This document shows, piece after piece, positions 1 to 10,596 of a stretch of 64,000 bases of DNA (position 1 is its first letter; each line of letters starts with the position of its first letter). The notes under the pieces were generated by a model. The model had not been told where the DNA came from and did no database searches. It saw nothing but the letters and a program-made list of their open reading frames with translations. The DNA is from Aulostomus chinensis. Its lineage: Eukaryota > Chordata > Actinopteri > Syngnathiformes > Aulostomidae. Made by a program: the position numbers and the translations under genes. The stretch covers positions 16,815,480 to 16,879,479 of the forward strand of contig JBBMOA010000001.1 in the NCBI GenBank assembly GCA_037954235.1. Reading direction: 5' to 3'.

Positions 1-118
1 CTGAGTTTATTAGAAACTATCACTACATTACTGTTAGCATCATTTTGAGGTTAGAAGCCACTGTCACTACATGAGTGTCAGCATCACTTTGAGGTTGTTC
101 GAAACTCTTACTACGGAT
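1..118 (+). repeat. 43-bp satellite, plus-oriented piece at left edge
   Basis: About 2.7 monomers of the satellite seen throughout the window, in the plus orientation (monomers read gcatcattttgag...). At about 118 the orientation changes: 119 onward reads as the reverse complement. The piece is cut by the window edge, so its real extent is unknown. Confidence 0.85.
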
Positions 119-2830
119 CTAACAGTAATGGAGTGAAACTTTCGAATAACCTCAAAGTGATGCTGACAGTCATGTAGTAAGTGTTGCTACAAACCTCAAA
201 ATAATGCGACAGTAATGTAGTACAAGTTGCTTCGAACCTCAAAATATTGCGACAGTGATGTCGGAAGAATTGCTAATGAACTCAAGATGATGCTAACAGT
301 AATGTAGTGATAGTTGCTAAGAAACTCAGTGATGCTTCCAGTAATTTAGTGATACTTGCTAAAAAAATTAAAGTGATGCTGACAGTAATGTAGTAAGAGT
401 TGCTACGAACCTTAAAATAATGCGACAGTAATGTCGTAAAAGTTGCTACGAACCTCAAAATATTGCGACAGTGATGTTGGAAGAATTGCTAATGAACTCA
501 AAGTGATGCTAACAGTAATGTAGTAAGAGTTGCTACGAACCTCAAAATAATGCGACAGTAATGTAGTAAAAGTTGCTACGAACCTCAAAATATTGCGACA
601 GTGATGTCGGAAGAATTGCTAATGAACTCAAAATGATGCTATCAGTAATGTAGTGATAGTTGCTAATCAAGTCAGTGATGCTTACAGTAATGTAGTAAGT
701 GTTCCGAATAACCTCAAAGTGATGCTGACAGTCATGTAGTAAGAGTTGCTACGAACCTTAAAATAATGCGACAGTAATGTAGTAAAAGTTGCTCCGAACC
801 TCAAAATATTGCGACAGTGATGTCGGAAGAATTGCTAATGAACTCAAAATGATGCTAAAAGTAATGTAGTGATACTTGCTAATCAACTCAGTGATGCTTA
901 CAGTAATGTAGTAAGTGTTTCGAATAACCTCAAAGTGATGCTGACAGTCATGAAGTAAGAGTTGCTACGAAACTCAATATAATGCGACAGTAATGTAGTA
1001 AAAGTCGCTACGAACCTCAAAATATTGCGACAGTGATGTCGGAAGAATTGCTAAAGATCTCAAAATGATGCGACAGTGATTTAGTAAGAATTGCTCATGA
1101 ACTCAAAATGATGCTAACAGTAATGGAGTGAAGGTTTCGAATAACCTCAAAGCGATGCTGACAGTCATGTACTAAGAGTTGCTACGAACCTCAAAATAAT
1201 GCGACAGTGATGTCGGAAGAATTGCTAATGAACTCAAGATGATGCAAACAGCAATGTAGTGATAGTTGCTAAGAAACTCAGTGATGCTTACAGTAATGTA
1301 GTAAGAGTTTCGAACAACCTCAAAGTGATGCTGACAGTCATTTAGTAAGAGTTGCTAATGAACTCAATTCAATGCTACAGTGATGTCGTGAGACTTGCTC
1401 ATAAACTCAAAATGATGCTAACAGTAATGTAGTGATAGTTGCTAATAAACTCAAAGTGATGCTAACAGTAATGTAGTGATAGTTGCTAATAAACTCAAAG
1501 TGATGCTGACAGTAATGTAGTAAGAGTTGCTACGAACCTTAAAATAATGCAACAATAATGTTTTAAGAGTTGCTACGAACCTCAAAATAATGTGACAGTG
1601 ATGTCAGAAGAATTGCTAATGATCTCAAAATGATGCGACAGTGATTTATTTAGAATTGCTAATGAACTCAAAATGATGCTAACAGTAATGGAGTGAAAGT
1701 TTCGAACAACCTCAAAGTGATGCTGACAGTCATGTACTAGGAGTTGCTACGAACCTCAAAATAATGCGACAGTAATGTCAGAAGAATTGCTAATGATCTC
1801 AAAATGATGCGACAGTGATGTAGTAAGAATTGCTAATGAACTCAAAATGATGCTAACAGTAATGGAGTGAAACTTTCGAATAACCTCAAAGTGATGCTGA
1901 AAGTTATTTAGTAAGAGTTGCTACTAACCTCAAAATAATGCTACAGTGATGTTGAAGAATTGCTAATGAACTCAAAATGATGCTAAAAGTAATGTAGTGA
2001 TAGTTGCTAGTAAACTCAGTGATGCTTACAGTAATGTAGTAAGAGTTTCGAACAACCTCAAAGTGATGCTGACAGTCATGTAGTAAGAGTTGCTACGAAC
2101 CTCAAAATATTGCGACAGTGATGTAGTAAGAATTGCTAATGAACTCAAAATGATGCTAACAGTAATGGAGTGAAAGTTTCGAATAACCTCAAAGTGATGC
2201 TGACAGTCATGTGGTTAGAGTTGCGAGTAACCTAAAAATGATGCTGACGGTGATGTCGTAAGAATTGCTATTAAAATCAAAACGATGCTAACAGTAATTT
2301 AGTGATAGTTGCTAATAAACTCAGTGATGCTTACAGTAATGTAGTAAGTGTTTCGAACAACCTCAAAGTGATGCTGACAGTCATGTAGTAAGAGTTGCTA
2401 CGAACCTCCAAATAATGCGACAGTGATTTAGTAAGAATTGCTAATAAACTCAACATGATGCTAACAGTAATGTAGAGATAGTTGCTCATAAACTCAAAGT
2501 GATGCTGACAGTAATGTAGTAAGAGTTGCTATGAACCTTAAAATAATGCGACAGTGATGTCAGATGAATTGGTAATGATCTCAAAATGATGCGACAGTGA
2601 TGTCCTAAGAATTGCGAATGAACTCAAAATGATGCTAACAGTAATGGAGTGAACGTTTCGAATAACCTCAAAGTGATGCTGACAGTCATGTACAAACAGT
2701 TGCTGAATGGAGTGATAATGGAGTGATAGTTGCTCATAAAGTCAGTGATGCTCACAGTAATGTAGTAAGAGTTTCGAACAACCTCAAAGTGATGCTGACA
2801 GTCTTGTCGTAAGAGTTGCAACTACCCTCA
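119..2830 (-). repeat. 43-bp satellite array, core type, minus orientation
   Basis: Continuous tandem array of roughly 43-44-bp monomers, each the reverse complement of those in the large right-hand array. Four monomer types alternate here as they do there, distinguished by aagaattgctaatgaactc, agagttgctacgaacctc, tttcgaataacctc and gatagttgctaataaactc. Monomers differ from one another by substitutions and small indels. Short ORFs read through some monomers only because stop codons are sparse in one frame. Confidence 0.95.
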
Positions 2831-5008
2831 AAATAATGCTACAGTGATGTAGTGGGAGTTTCAACTGTTCTCAAAAGGATGCTTCAGTGATGTAGTGAGA
2901 TTTGCTACTAACCTCAAAATGATGCTACAGTAATGCAATGAGAGTTGCTATTGACCTAACAAATGATGCTACTGTGATGTGGTGAGAGTTGCGAAAAACC
3001 TCAAACATGCTGACAATAATGTAGAAAGAGTTGCTAAAAATCTCAAAATGATGCCACAGAAATGTCGTGAGAGTTGCTACGAACCTCAAAATGATGCTAC
3101 AGTGATGTGGTGAGAGTTGCTACGAACCTCAAAATGATGCTACAGTGATGTGGTGAGAGTTGCTACAAACCTCAAAATGATGCTACGGTGATGTGGTGAG
3201 AGTTGCGACTAACATTAAAATGATGCTCCAGTGATGTAGTGAGAGTTGCTAAAAACCTCAAAATGATGCTACAGTCATGTAGTGAGAGTTGCTACTGTCA
3301 TCAGATTGATGCTACAGTAATGTCGTGAGAGTTCTCCTCACCTCAAAATAAGGCTGACAGTAATGTAGTGAGAATTGCTAGGAACCTTTAAATGATTCGA
3401 CAGTGGTGTCGTAAGAGTTACTACTATCCTCAAAACGATGCTCCAGTGATGTAGTAAGAGTTGCTACTACCCTCAGAAATGATGCTCTCGTGATGTGGTG
3501 AGAGTTGCTAAAAACCTCAAAATGATGCTACACTGATGTGGTGAGAGTTCTACGAACCTCAAAATGATGCTAGAGTGATGTGACAGTTGCTACTAATTTA
3601 AAAATGATGCTAAAGTGATGTAATGAGAGTTGCTACGAACCTAAGAAATTATGCGACAGTGATGTAGTGAGAGTTGCTACTAATGTTAAAATGATGCTGA
3701 CAGTGATGTAATGAGAGTTGCGACGAACCTCAAAATGATGCTTACAGTGACGTAGTGAAACTGCGACTAACATCAAAATGATGCTTGCAGTGATATAATG
3801 AGAGTTGTTAGGAACCTCAAAATGATGCGAACGTGATGTAATGAGAGTTGCTATTAACCTAAGAAATGATGCGACAGTGATGTCGTGAGATTCGCTACGA
3901 ATGTCAAAATGATGCTAAAGTGATGCAATGAGAGTTGCTACGAACCTAAGAATGATTTTACACTGATGTAGTGAGAGTTGCTCCTATTTTCAAAGTGATG
4001 CTTCAGTGATGTAATGAGAGTCGCTACTAACCTAAGAAATGATGCTACAGTGATGTGGTGAGTTTCAACTAACCTCAAAATGATGTTACAGTCATGTGGT
4101 GAGAGTTGCTACTAATCTCAAAATGATGCTACAGTGATGTAATTAGAGTTGCTACTAACCTAAGAAATGATGCGACAGTGATGTAGTGAGAGTTGCTGGG
4201 ATGCTCAAAATGATGCTGCAGTGATGAAGTAAGAGTTGACACTATCCTCAAAATGATGCTTACAGTCATGTAGTGAGAGTTTCTGCTTAACTGAAAATAG
4301 AGCAACAGTGATGTAGTGAGAGTTGCTACTCATCTAAAAATTATGCGACAGTCATGTAATAAGAGTTTCTTCTCAAATAAGAAATGATAATCAAGTAATG
4401 CAATGAGAGATGCTACTCACCAAAGAAATTATGCTACAGTGATGTAGTGAGAGTTGCTACTAATGTCAAAATGATGCTGACAGTGATGTAATGAGAGTTG
4501 CGACAAACCTCAAAATGATGATTACAGTGATGTAGTGAGAGTTGCTACTAATCTCAAAATGATGCTAAAGTTATGCAATAAAAGTTGCTACTAATCTAAG
4601 AAATGATGCTACAGTGATGTAGTGAGAGTTGCGACAAACCTCAAAATGATGATTACAGTGATGTAGTGAGAGATGCTACTAATCTAAGAAATGATGCTAC
4701 AGTAATGTAGTGAGAGTTGCGACGAACCTCAAAATGATGCTACAGTGATGTGGTGAGAGTTGCGACTAACATTAAAATGATGCTTAAGTGATGTAGTGAG
4801 AGTTGCTACGAATCTCAAAATGATGCTTAAGTGATGTAGTGAGAGTTGCTACTAATGTCAAAATGATGCTACAGTAATGTAGTGAGAGTTGCTACTAATG
4901 TCAAAATGATGCTGACAGTGATGCAATGACAGTTGCTACTAACCTGAGAAATGATGCTAAAGTGATGTAATGAGAGTTGCTTACAACCTCAAAATGATGC
5001 TGACTGTC
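2831..5008 (-). repeat. 43-bp satellite array, divergent edge subfamily
   Basis: Same tandem repeat and orientation as the neighbouring array, but a recognisably different subfamily. The typical monomer reads gatgctacagtgatgtagtg followed by agagttgctacgaacctcaaaat (43 bp). The alternating higher-order pattern of the core is lost, and monomers are more divergent. The array ends abruptly near 5008, where unique sequence starts. A few monomers of this subfamily also close the right-hand array near 35.0 kb. Confidence 0.92.
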
Positions 5009-5171
5009 TTGTGAGCTTCATCAAGACCCAGGCCACTATTTGTGGTCATGCATCATTGTGGCTGACCAATGGTCCAACTTCATCAGTCAGTCAGTCAGAG
5101 ACATTAGCATTTGTCGGCCTGGCCTGCTGCCAAAGACTAACACTGCTTTAGTTGATTTACCTGTGCAGCCA
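5009..5171. other. array-to-island junction, no gene seen
   Basis: Non-satellite sequence between the array edge and the transposase remnant. It contains a short tcag repeat near 5090. I recognise nothing coding in it. It may be part of the 3' end of the adjacent minus-strand hAT element, but no terminal inverted repeat could be assigned. Confidence 0.4.
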
Positions 5172-6589
5172 TGTCACGCTCCTCTCGGCCACCTCCACGG
5201 TCAGACGCCAGGTTAAACCAGCCAATGGCGGAAGAATCACTCTCAGAATCTGAAGCGCTCGTAGCTGCAGGGTTTTTCCACACAGCTTCTGTTGAGAGAC
5301 AAAGTCCATCACTTGATGAACTCTCACCAACAGAAATGTGCAGTTTTCCACTCAGGACAGCTGCTGCATGCTGCTGTTTGTAAAAAGAAGGTCCAGTGGA
5401 TCCGTTCAGTTCTACATTATTCAGCAGAGAGATGTCACCATTGAATAATGACCATATTTCCTAAAATTATAGCTCAACCACAGAGGGACCAGGCGACGAG
5501 AATGACCTCTGTTTACTAGAAGTGCTTCTCCTATGGTGGTGAACTCCTCAGCTGTCAGTGGAGTCAAATCTGTCTTAGAGAGGCCAGAGGTTCCCACACT
5601 GGTTCCCTCTCATCATGCAGCCCTGACAGCTGTGTGTGCTGTTCCAGCGTGTTGGCACCTCACTGATGAGTTTCAGGGTTGGCCCTCCCATCTGTTGCTG
5701 CACCTGAGCCAGCTTCTCCTTGGCTGTAGTGCTGATCTGAAGGATGTGACAGTGTTCCTGGCTTTGTGTCTGATGATGGAAGTGGGGATCTGATCACAGG
5801 ATTTTCTGACTCCTAGATTCAGACGATGTGCAGTGCAGACTGAGTGGTGAATTTGGAGCTGTCTAGTGGATGCTGTCATGTTTGGTGCTGCGTCGCTCAC
5901 AAGACACTTGACTTTGTTGGTGATGGCCCAGTCCTCCATCAGGCCTCTTTGGACTGGGGCCAAACTGTCAGCAGGGTGACTTTGTGGAAAGTCTTGCACT
6001 CCCAACACATTCATTCTCACTAATGCAGTGACAGGTCAGAGCCAAGGGAGCCTCCATGTCCACAGATGTCCACATGGCAGCTGGACTTCCTTTTTCACTC
6101 CTTCCCGTTCCTCCTGGTACTTTTTGGCCACCGTTTGTTTGATGGTCTGAAAATGACACCCAGAGTAAATCAATACATTGAAATTAAAGATGAAATAAAC
6201 TGGAGATATCAACGACTGCTTTAGATCATTTCCACACAAACCTTTCTGGTTGGCAAACATATGAGGCTCAAGGACCTGAACCAGTTCCCTGAACCCTTCC
6301 CTCTCAACAGTGCTGAGGGGCTGGCAGTCCTTCAGGATGAAATTCAGCAGAGCCTCATCCAGCATCTGCTTCCTGGAAGCTGGATGGTTAAAGATGAAGG
6401 AGAGAAGAAATGAAGAGGAATTAATGATCAATGAAGCAACTGTGAGTCAGTTGGAGAGTGGCTGTATACCTGAGTTCATCCTGGTGGATCTGGGACTTCA
6501 TTCTCATGCCTGGCCCCATCATGCCTCAGCACTGAAGAGGTGCTTTTGTTGAGATGAGACGCTTCTGTCCAACAAATGCCACATTCAAC
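5172..6589 (-). pseudogene. hAT-family transposase with BED zinc finger (ZBED-like), decayed
   Basis: Minus-strand remnant of a hAT transposase of the BED-finger (ZBED-like) class, which in life binds and cuts transposon ends in the nucleus. Exon 6589-6470 encodes a BED finger with both ligand pairs visible (CGIC, then RHDGARH) between an acceptor (ctgcag) and a donor (GTATAC). Exon about 6379-6244 reads MLDEALLNFILKDCQPLSTV and continues EGFRELVQVLEP, ending at GTTTGT. After an intron comes TIKQTVAKKYQEERE, AAMWTSVDMEAPLALTCH, LMEDWAITNKVKCLVSDAA, RQLQIHHSVCTAHRLNLGV and KEKLAQVQQQMGGPTLKL, which is the catalytic-core signature of the family. These segments lie in different frames, so several frameshifts are present, and stops interrupt the part past 5660. 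The C-terminal dimerisation region is not recognisable. It is an inactive relic or a domesticated gene gone bad; a relic is more likely. Confidence 0.88.
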
Positions 6590-7134
6590 CTGCAGAAAAG
6601 AACATGAGTACTCAGCTAAAAGTTCCTTTCTTCATGGTGACTGGTGTTTCTTAGTCTTAGACCACCAGGTTTCCAATGAGGTGTATCGGATACGTTGTTG
6701 TGTGCCGCTGAAATCCGTCCAATTCCGGCGTTGTTTCCTCATGAAATATGTTTGCCTTAAAGCTCATTAAAGTGTTGAACCACAATATCGTTCACCATAA
6801 CTGAGTCAACTTCAAGATAACCTACTTCTACATTCCAGTCCCGGCTGCTCCTGTTCTGCTGCAGTCCAGAAAACAACAACCCGATACAATTGGCGCTCCT
6901 TCCCACAGCTCCGGCCCGGATCCGCATGGTTCCGCTGACTGACTGTGAGACGCGCTCCCTCCAGAGTGGCACAGCCCGATGGGGGTCCTTATCTGGCACG
7001 GGGGCGTAAAACAGGTGCGACTGGAAAACCTGGTTTATTCTGCGTCGAGGGAACGCATTGCTCTGCAATACACCGCCAAGCCGCTAGGGGGTGTGGCTTT
7101 GTCTTTATTGTTTACGGGGCTCTTGTCGGATTCC
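6590..7134. other. intervening DNA, no gene recognised
   Basis: Between the BED-finger exon and the Harbinger remnant. Overlapping ORFs of 60-105 codons occur on both strands, but none shows a motif I recognise. It probably holds the 5' part of the hAT element and the interior of the truncated Harbinger element on the minus strand. The base composition is ordinary. Confidence 0.4.
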
Positions 7135-7495
7135 TTGGTTTTCTTCCGGTCACAGACAACAATTGTTGGCCATTTGTCAGTCTTTGTAGTGCCGCGAAGA
7201 GGCGTTGTAGAGGTGGTCGTACTTGAGCATCTCCTCGATAATCCTTTCTTCAGCTTGGTCCATTTTTTCTTGGAGCTTTCACCACAGAAACTTTGAAAAT
7301 GGCGGTGTTGTTGTGCTGCGACTGAACCGGAAATAACGTTCTGAGCGGGACCAATCACAGTCCTCGACGTTGACGTCACCACGCGTCGACGCGATGCGTA
7401 AGCAGGATTTTTTGGAGGCGCGTTTCAGGCGACGGCGTACGGTCTGCGTCGACGGCGTAGGTACGAATACTACTCGACACAGAAGCATAAATCAG
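7135..7495 (-). mobile_element. PIF/Harbinger element 5' end, truncated
   Basis: Read on the minus strand, 7495 to about 7264 is a CpG-rich leader with repeated cgtcgac motifs, the stretch gattggtcccgctcagaacg, and a purine-rich run just before an ATG. The ATG opens a MADF reading frame (separate entry). This arrangement matches the 5' ends of teleost Harbinger elements that encode a MADF/Myb-like protein. The rest of that ORF and the nuclease gene are missing; the element dissolves into unrecognised sequence below 7135. The CpG-rich leader could have acted as a promoter. Confidence 0.6.
7177..7263 (-). pseudogene. MADF-domain protein, N-terminal 28 codons then stop
   Basis: The ATG at 7263 opens MDQAEERIIEEMLKYDHLYN followed by ASSRHYKD and a TGA. 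The acidic start, the LKYDHLYN core and the RHYKD turn are the first helix of a MADF (Myb/SANT-like) DNA-binding domain, as in the second protein of Harbinger transposons. After the stop the same frame continues QMANN, the expected next motif, so the TGA looks like a nonsense change in one codon. A second stop follows soon after. It is inactivated, and too short to have been noticed as an ORF. Confidence 0.72.
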
Positions 7496-7504
7496 GCTTT
7501 ATAG

Positions 7505-7738
7505 TCCAACAGGAAGTTAGCATGTCAGGGATGAGACACGCTTATCGTCCAACAGGAAGTTAGCATGTCAGGGATGAGACACGCTTATCGTCCAACAGGA
7601 AGTTAGCATGTCAGGGATGAGACATCCATATAGTCCAACAGGAGGTTAGCATGTCAGGGATGAGACACACTTATTGTCCAACAGGAAGTTAGCATGTCAG
7701 GGATGAGACACCCTGATAGTCCAACAGGAAGTTAGCAT
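7505..7738 (+). repeat. 43-bp minisatellite, 5.5 copies
   Basis: Unit tccaacaggaagttagcatg + tcagggatgagacacgcttatcg. Starts lie at 7505, 7548, 7591, 7634, 7677 and 7720, exactly 43 bp apart, with the last copy partial. Copies are near identical except in the last ten bases. The period equals that of the big satellite but the sequence is unrelated. Confidence 0.95.
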
Positions 7739-8063
7739 CTCCATGGTTCCCTTGACCAGAAGCCAGTGGGATCGTTCTGACATCTTGATTGACATTTGTC
7801 CTTCTCTTAGCTAAATAGCTGGCAATCATTTGAAAAAAACCTTGATTTACTTTTTGTATTTTGATCTTCAGCTCATTTGCATACTTTTGTTAAAATTCTC
7901 CCCTTTTTGTCTTTTTTTTTTCTGCTGTTTTTAGCACAAAGTCCACCTGGTGCCTAAAGACCAGTTCAGCATGGACTACGTTGAACCTTCAGTCCGCTGC
8001 ATCAGCACCCATGGACGGTTCCCCCCTGACAGGTGGATTCTGGTGAGGAACATTAGTGGGACA

Positions 8064-8518
8064 GCGCTCTTGTTAGAAGGGTTCTGATCCACCTTCCCTC
8101 CTCCTGTAGCTCCTCCTGTGTCCCCTCAGCACTCTTGTTAGAACGGTTCTGATCCACCTTCCCTCCCCCTGTAGCTCCTCCTGTGTCCCCTCAGCGCTCT
8201 TGTTCGAAGGGTTCTGATCCACCTTCCCTCCCCCTGTAGCTCCTCCTGTGTCCCCTCAGCGCTCTTGTTAGAACAGTTCTGATCCACCTTCCCTCCCCCT
8301 GTAGCTCCTCCTGTGTCCCTTCAGCGCTCTTGTTAGAACGGTTCTGATCCACCTTCCCTCCCCCTGTAGCTCCTCCTGTGTCCCCTCAGCGCTCTTGTTA
8401 GAACGGTTCTGATCCACCTTCCCTCCCCCTGTAGCTCCTCCTGTGTCCCCTCAGCGCTCTTGTTAGAACAGTTCTGATCCACCTTCCCTCCCCCTGTAGC
8501 TCCTCCTGTGTCCCCTCA
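8064..8518 (+). repeat. 65-bp minisatellite, 7 copies, inside the laminin fragment
   Basis: Unit starts at 8064, 8129, 8194, 8259, 8324, 8389 and 8454, exactly 65 bp apart. Each copy runs gcgctcttgttagaa, gttctgatccaccttccctc, cccctgtagctcctcctgtg, tcccctca. It lies in the intron between the first two laminin-like blocks, and the last copy runs directly into the 8519 block. Expansion may therefore have begun at that exon's acceptor region. Confidence 0.95.
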
Positions 8519-8572
8519 CGTTTCCAAACTCCCTCCCACTGGCTGGTGCTGAAGGAGGGCCAGAGCTCCTCC

Positions 8573-9387
8573 TACAGGAGCCCATCCTGGCCTCCCCCGC
8601 TGTAGCTCCTCCACTGCCCTCCCACCAGAGAGATGAGCCCCCTGGTTCAGAGGTGACAGACCACCTCTGGGAGCAGACAACAGAGACCACATCAGGCTGG
8701 ACTCCGTGCAGGTACGGAGGCTGACGGCTGCTGAGTGAGTGAGTTTACGACGCTCCCACCACTGCTGCTGGATTGATTTAACACATCTGGAATATTTAGA
8801 TTTATTCTGGGTCAACATCTGCATCTGTTGAAGTCCTCAGTTCCCATGCAGGTGGTGTTGTTCCAGATAAAAGGTCTCAATAACAGCATCACTCCAGGTG
8901 AAACCATTCCAAAGAAGGCTAAGTGGAGCTGGCATATCAGCCCCCAATGGAAGCCTGCTGCTGCTGCCAAGCTCTCCATGTCATCATGGAAAAGTTGATT
9001 GTTCAACTCAATGTTTTTCCCATTGGGAGGAGATTTGTTGTTCCACCATGAAGTCTTTTCTTGTGATGAGTTTGTGTGTTGTAGTAGCATGAAGATATCT
9101 TGTTGTCATGATCAACTCATCTGGCCTGGTGGAAGAACGCTGCTGTGTTTGAATTCAGACGAGTCAAATCTGAACCAGGGACTTGTAGTTTTATCCTCTG
9201 TCTCTGGACTCATAAAATGGAGACCGGCCCAGTTTGACACTTTTGAACTCCTCCATGATGTTCAAATCTCATGACTGAGATTCGTGATTGGAAACATCGG
9301 CGGTTCAGGAAAGAAAACATGTACCATTGAACATCGCTCTCATCCTTCGACTCAGAACGCTGCGGTGGACTCCACCGTGTCCAGGCT
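8573..9387. other. laminin fragment interior, no confident exon
   Basis: Intron-like sequence between recognised laminin blocks. One open stretch (8574-8711, QEPILASPAVAPPLPSHQRD onward) could continue the preceding exon, but I cannot match it. No repeat or RNA gene was seen. Confidence 0.4.
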
Positions 9388-10490
9388 TTGGGCAGATACG
9401 TCTTCATCCTCCACCACCACCAGCCACTCCACCCCACCCACCCTGTGCAGGTCTACATTACCAGGGTCGGATCTGGCAGGGTGGAGGATCTTTGATTCAT
9501 CTTAGCTTTCCTGTTCCGGCTGTTTGAGAAACATTCAAATGGAGATGGTTGTTTGTGTCTTTCAGGCCACGCCAACGCCTCCTTCTGTCCCCACGCTTAC
9601 AGCTGCCGAAACGTGCCGGTGTCTGAAAACCAGATCATTGTGGATGTGCCGGACCACCAGGTCCTACTCACCTGCAGGTTCCTGCAGGCAGAGCCCTGTG
9701 GTGGTAGGTTTCCTGCTCCTCTGCTGGACTGATACCCTCTCCCTTTCCCCACACGTATCTGCTGTTTCTACTCTGTGCCTCCTTCTCCTCTGTCAGGCCT
9801 GGACTTCTTCCTTCTGTCTCTCCAGGATTACGTCCTGGTGGTGCCTGAGAGCAGCTCCAGCTCCAGCTCCTTGAACCAAGAACCACTGGAGAAATCTGAC
9901 CACTTCATCAGCAACTGTGGCCTCAACAGCTTTCATGTCAAGTCGGTGTCTCTCAGCCTGAGTTGGTCCCTGTTCTGTATCCCTGAATGTTCTAGAGGAA
10001 CTAAACTGGGCCTGACTGGGACGCTTCTGTCTGCTCAGATTTGGGTTGTGAATGCATTCAGATGTCATTTACAAGCATTGGAACTAAAGACCTGAGCCTC
10101 AAGAATATTTAGTTCTTGATTTACTTTCTCTTGCAGGGTTTCATTTTGTGCAAATTTTCTTTTGAAGATCTTTGTTTTTTTTGTTGTCCTTCCATTGAGC
10201 AAGTTTGGCTAAGAACCTTTTCCCCACGAAACTAATTTTCCTAAAATGTCTTGCTAATGTTTCCTTTTTCTCTGTCGTCCCTCCTGTCCTTCGTCTCCAT
10301 TCTGTCTCAGCTCAGCTGTATCTCTTGGGCTCTCTTCAACAACGGCGCCCTGCCTTGTGCCTGCCATTAGGTTGGAGCTGAGAGTGACACCTGCGAGTCA
10401 TTTGCTGGTCGGTGCCGCTGCAGGCCCCATGTGATTGGCCGAGACTGCTCCATGTGGGCCGTGGGTTGCTGGGGATTCCCCTCTGCAGAC

Positions 10491-10596
10491 GTGAGTGTCA
10501 GATTGGATGAATGATGAGTAATAAGGGCTTTTAATGATGAGTGAGAGGACGGACCAAACCAACCTGTCCAACCATCAGAGGACAGTTTGTTGTTCT
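10491..10596. other. junction between laminin fragment and right satellite array
   Basis: About 100 bp of unique sequence after the last laminin donor. Satellite monomers start at about 10597 (tttcaactcttactacatt), with no transposon end or target duplication visible. Confidence 0.5.

Larger units (their letters stand above)
7935..10490 (+). pseudogene. laminin subunit alpha fragment (alpha-5/alpha-3 type), inactivated
   Basis: Six exon-like blocks of a laminin alpha chain, a secreted basement-membrane protein. 7935-8042 reads KVHLVPKDQFSMDYVEPSV, donor gtgagg. 8519-8572 reads RFQTPSHWLVLKEGQSSS. 9388-9480 reads LGRYVFILHHHQPLHPTHPV. 9566-9703 (acceptor tttcag) reads HANASFCPHAYSCRNVPVSE, then IIVDVPDHQVLL. 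9826-9944 (acceptor ctccag) reads DYVLVVPE, then EPLEKSDHFISNCGLNSFHV. 10311-10490 (acceptor gtctcag, donor gtgagt) reads FNNGALPCACH, then CRCRPHVIGRDC, the start of laminin EGF-like repeats. Lesions: TAG at 10368-10370 within the EGF-like exon; Cys replaced by Trp in CSMWAVG; a one-base loss just before the last donor; a frameshift in 9388-9480 before GRIWQG. Exons before and after are absent: unique sequence ends at 10596, where satellite begins. The alpha-5 versus alpha-3 choice is not settled. Confidence 0.85.

Noticed and set aside
9668..10095. Overlapping ORFs of 70-116 codons over the laminin blocks
   Set aside because: Only the splice-bounded laminin frames have homology; the others are in alternative frames or antisense.
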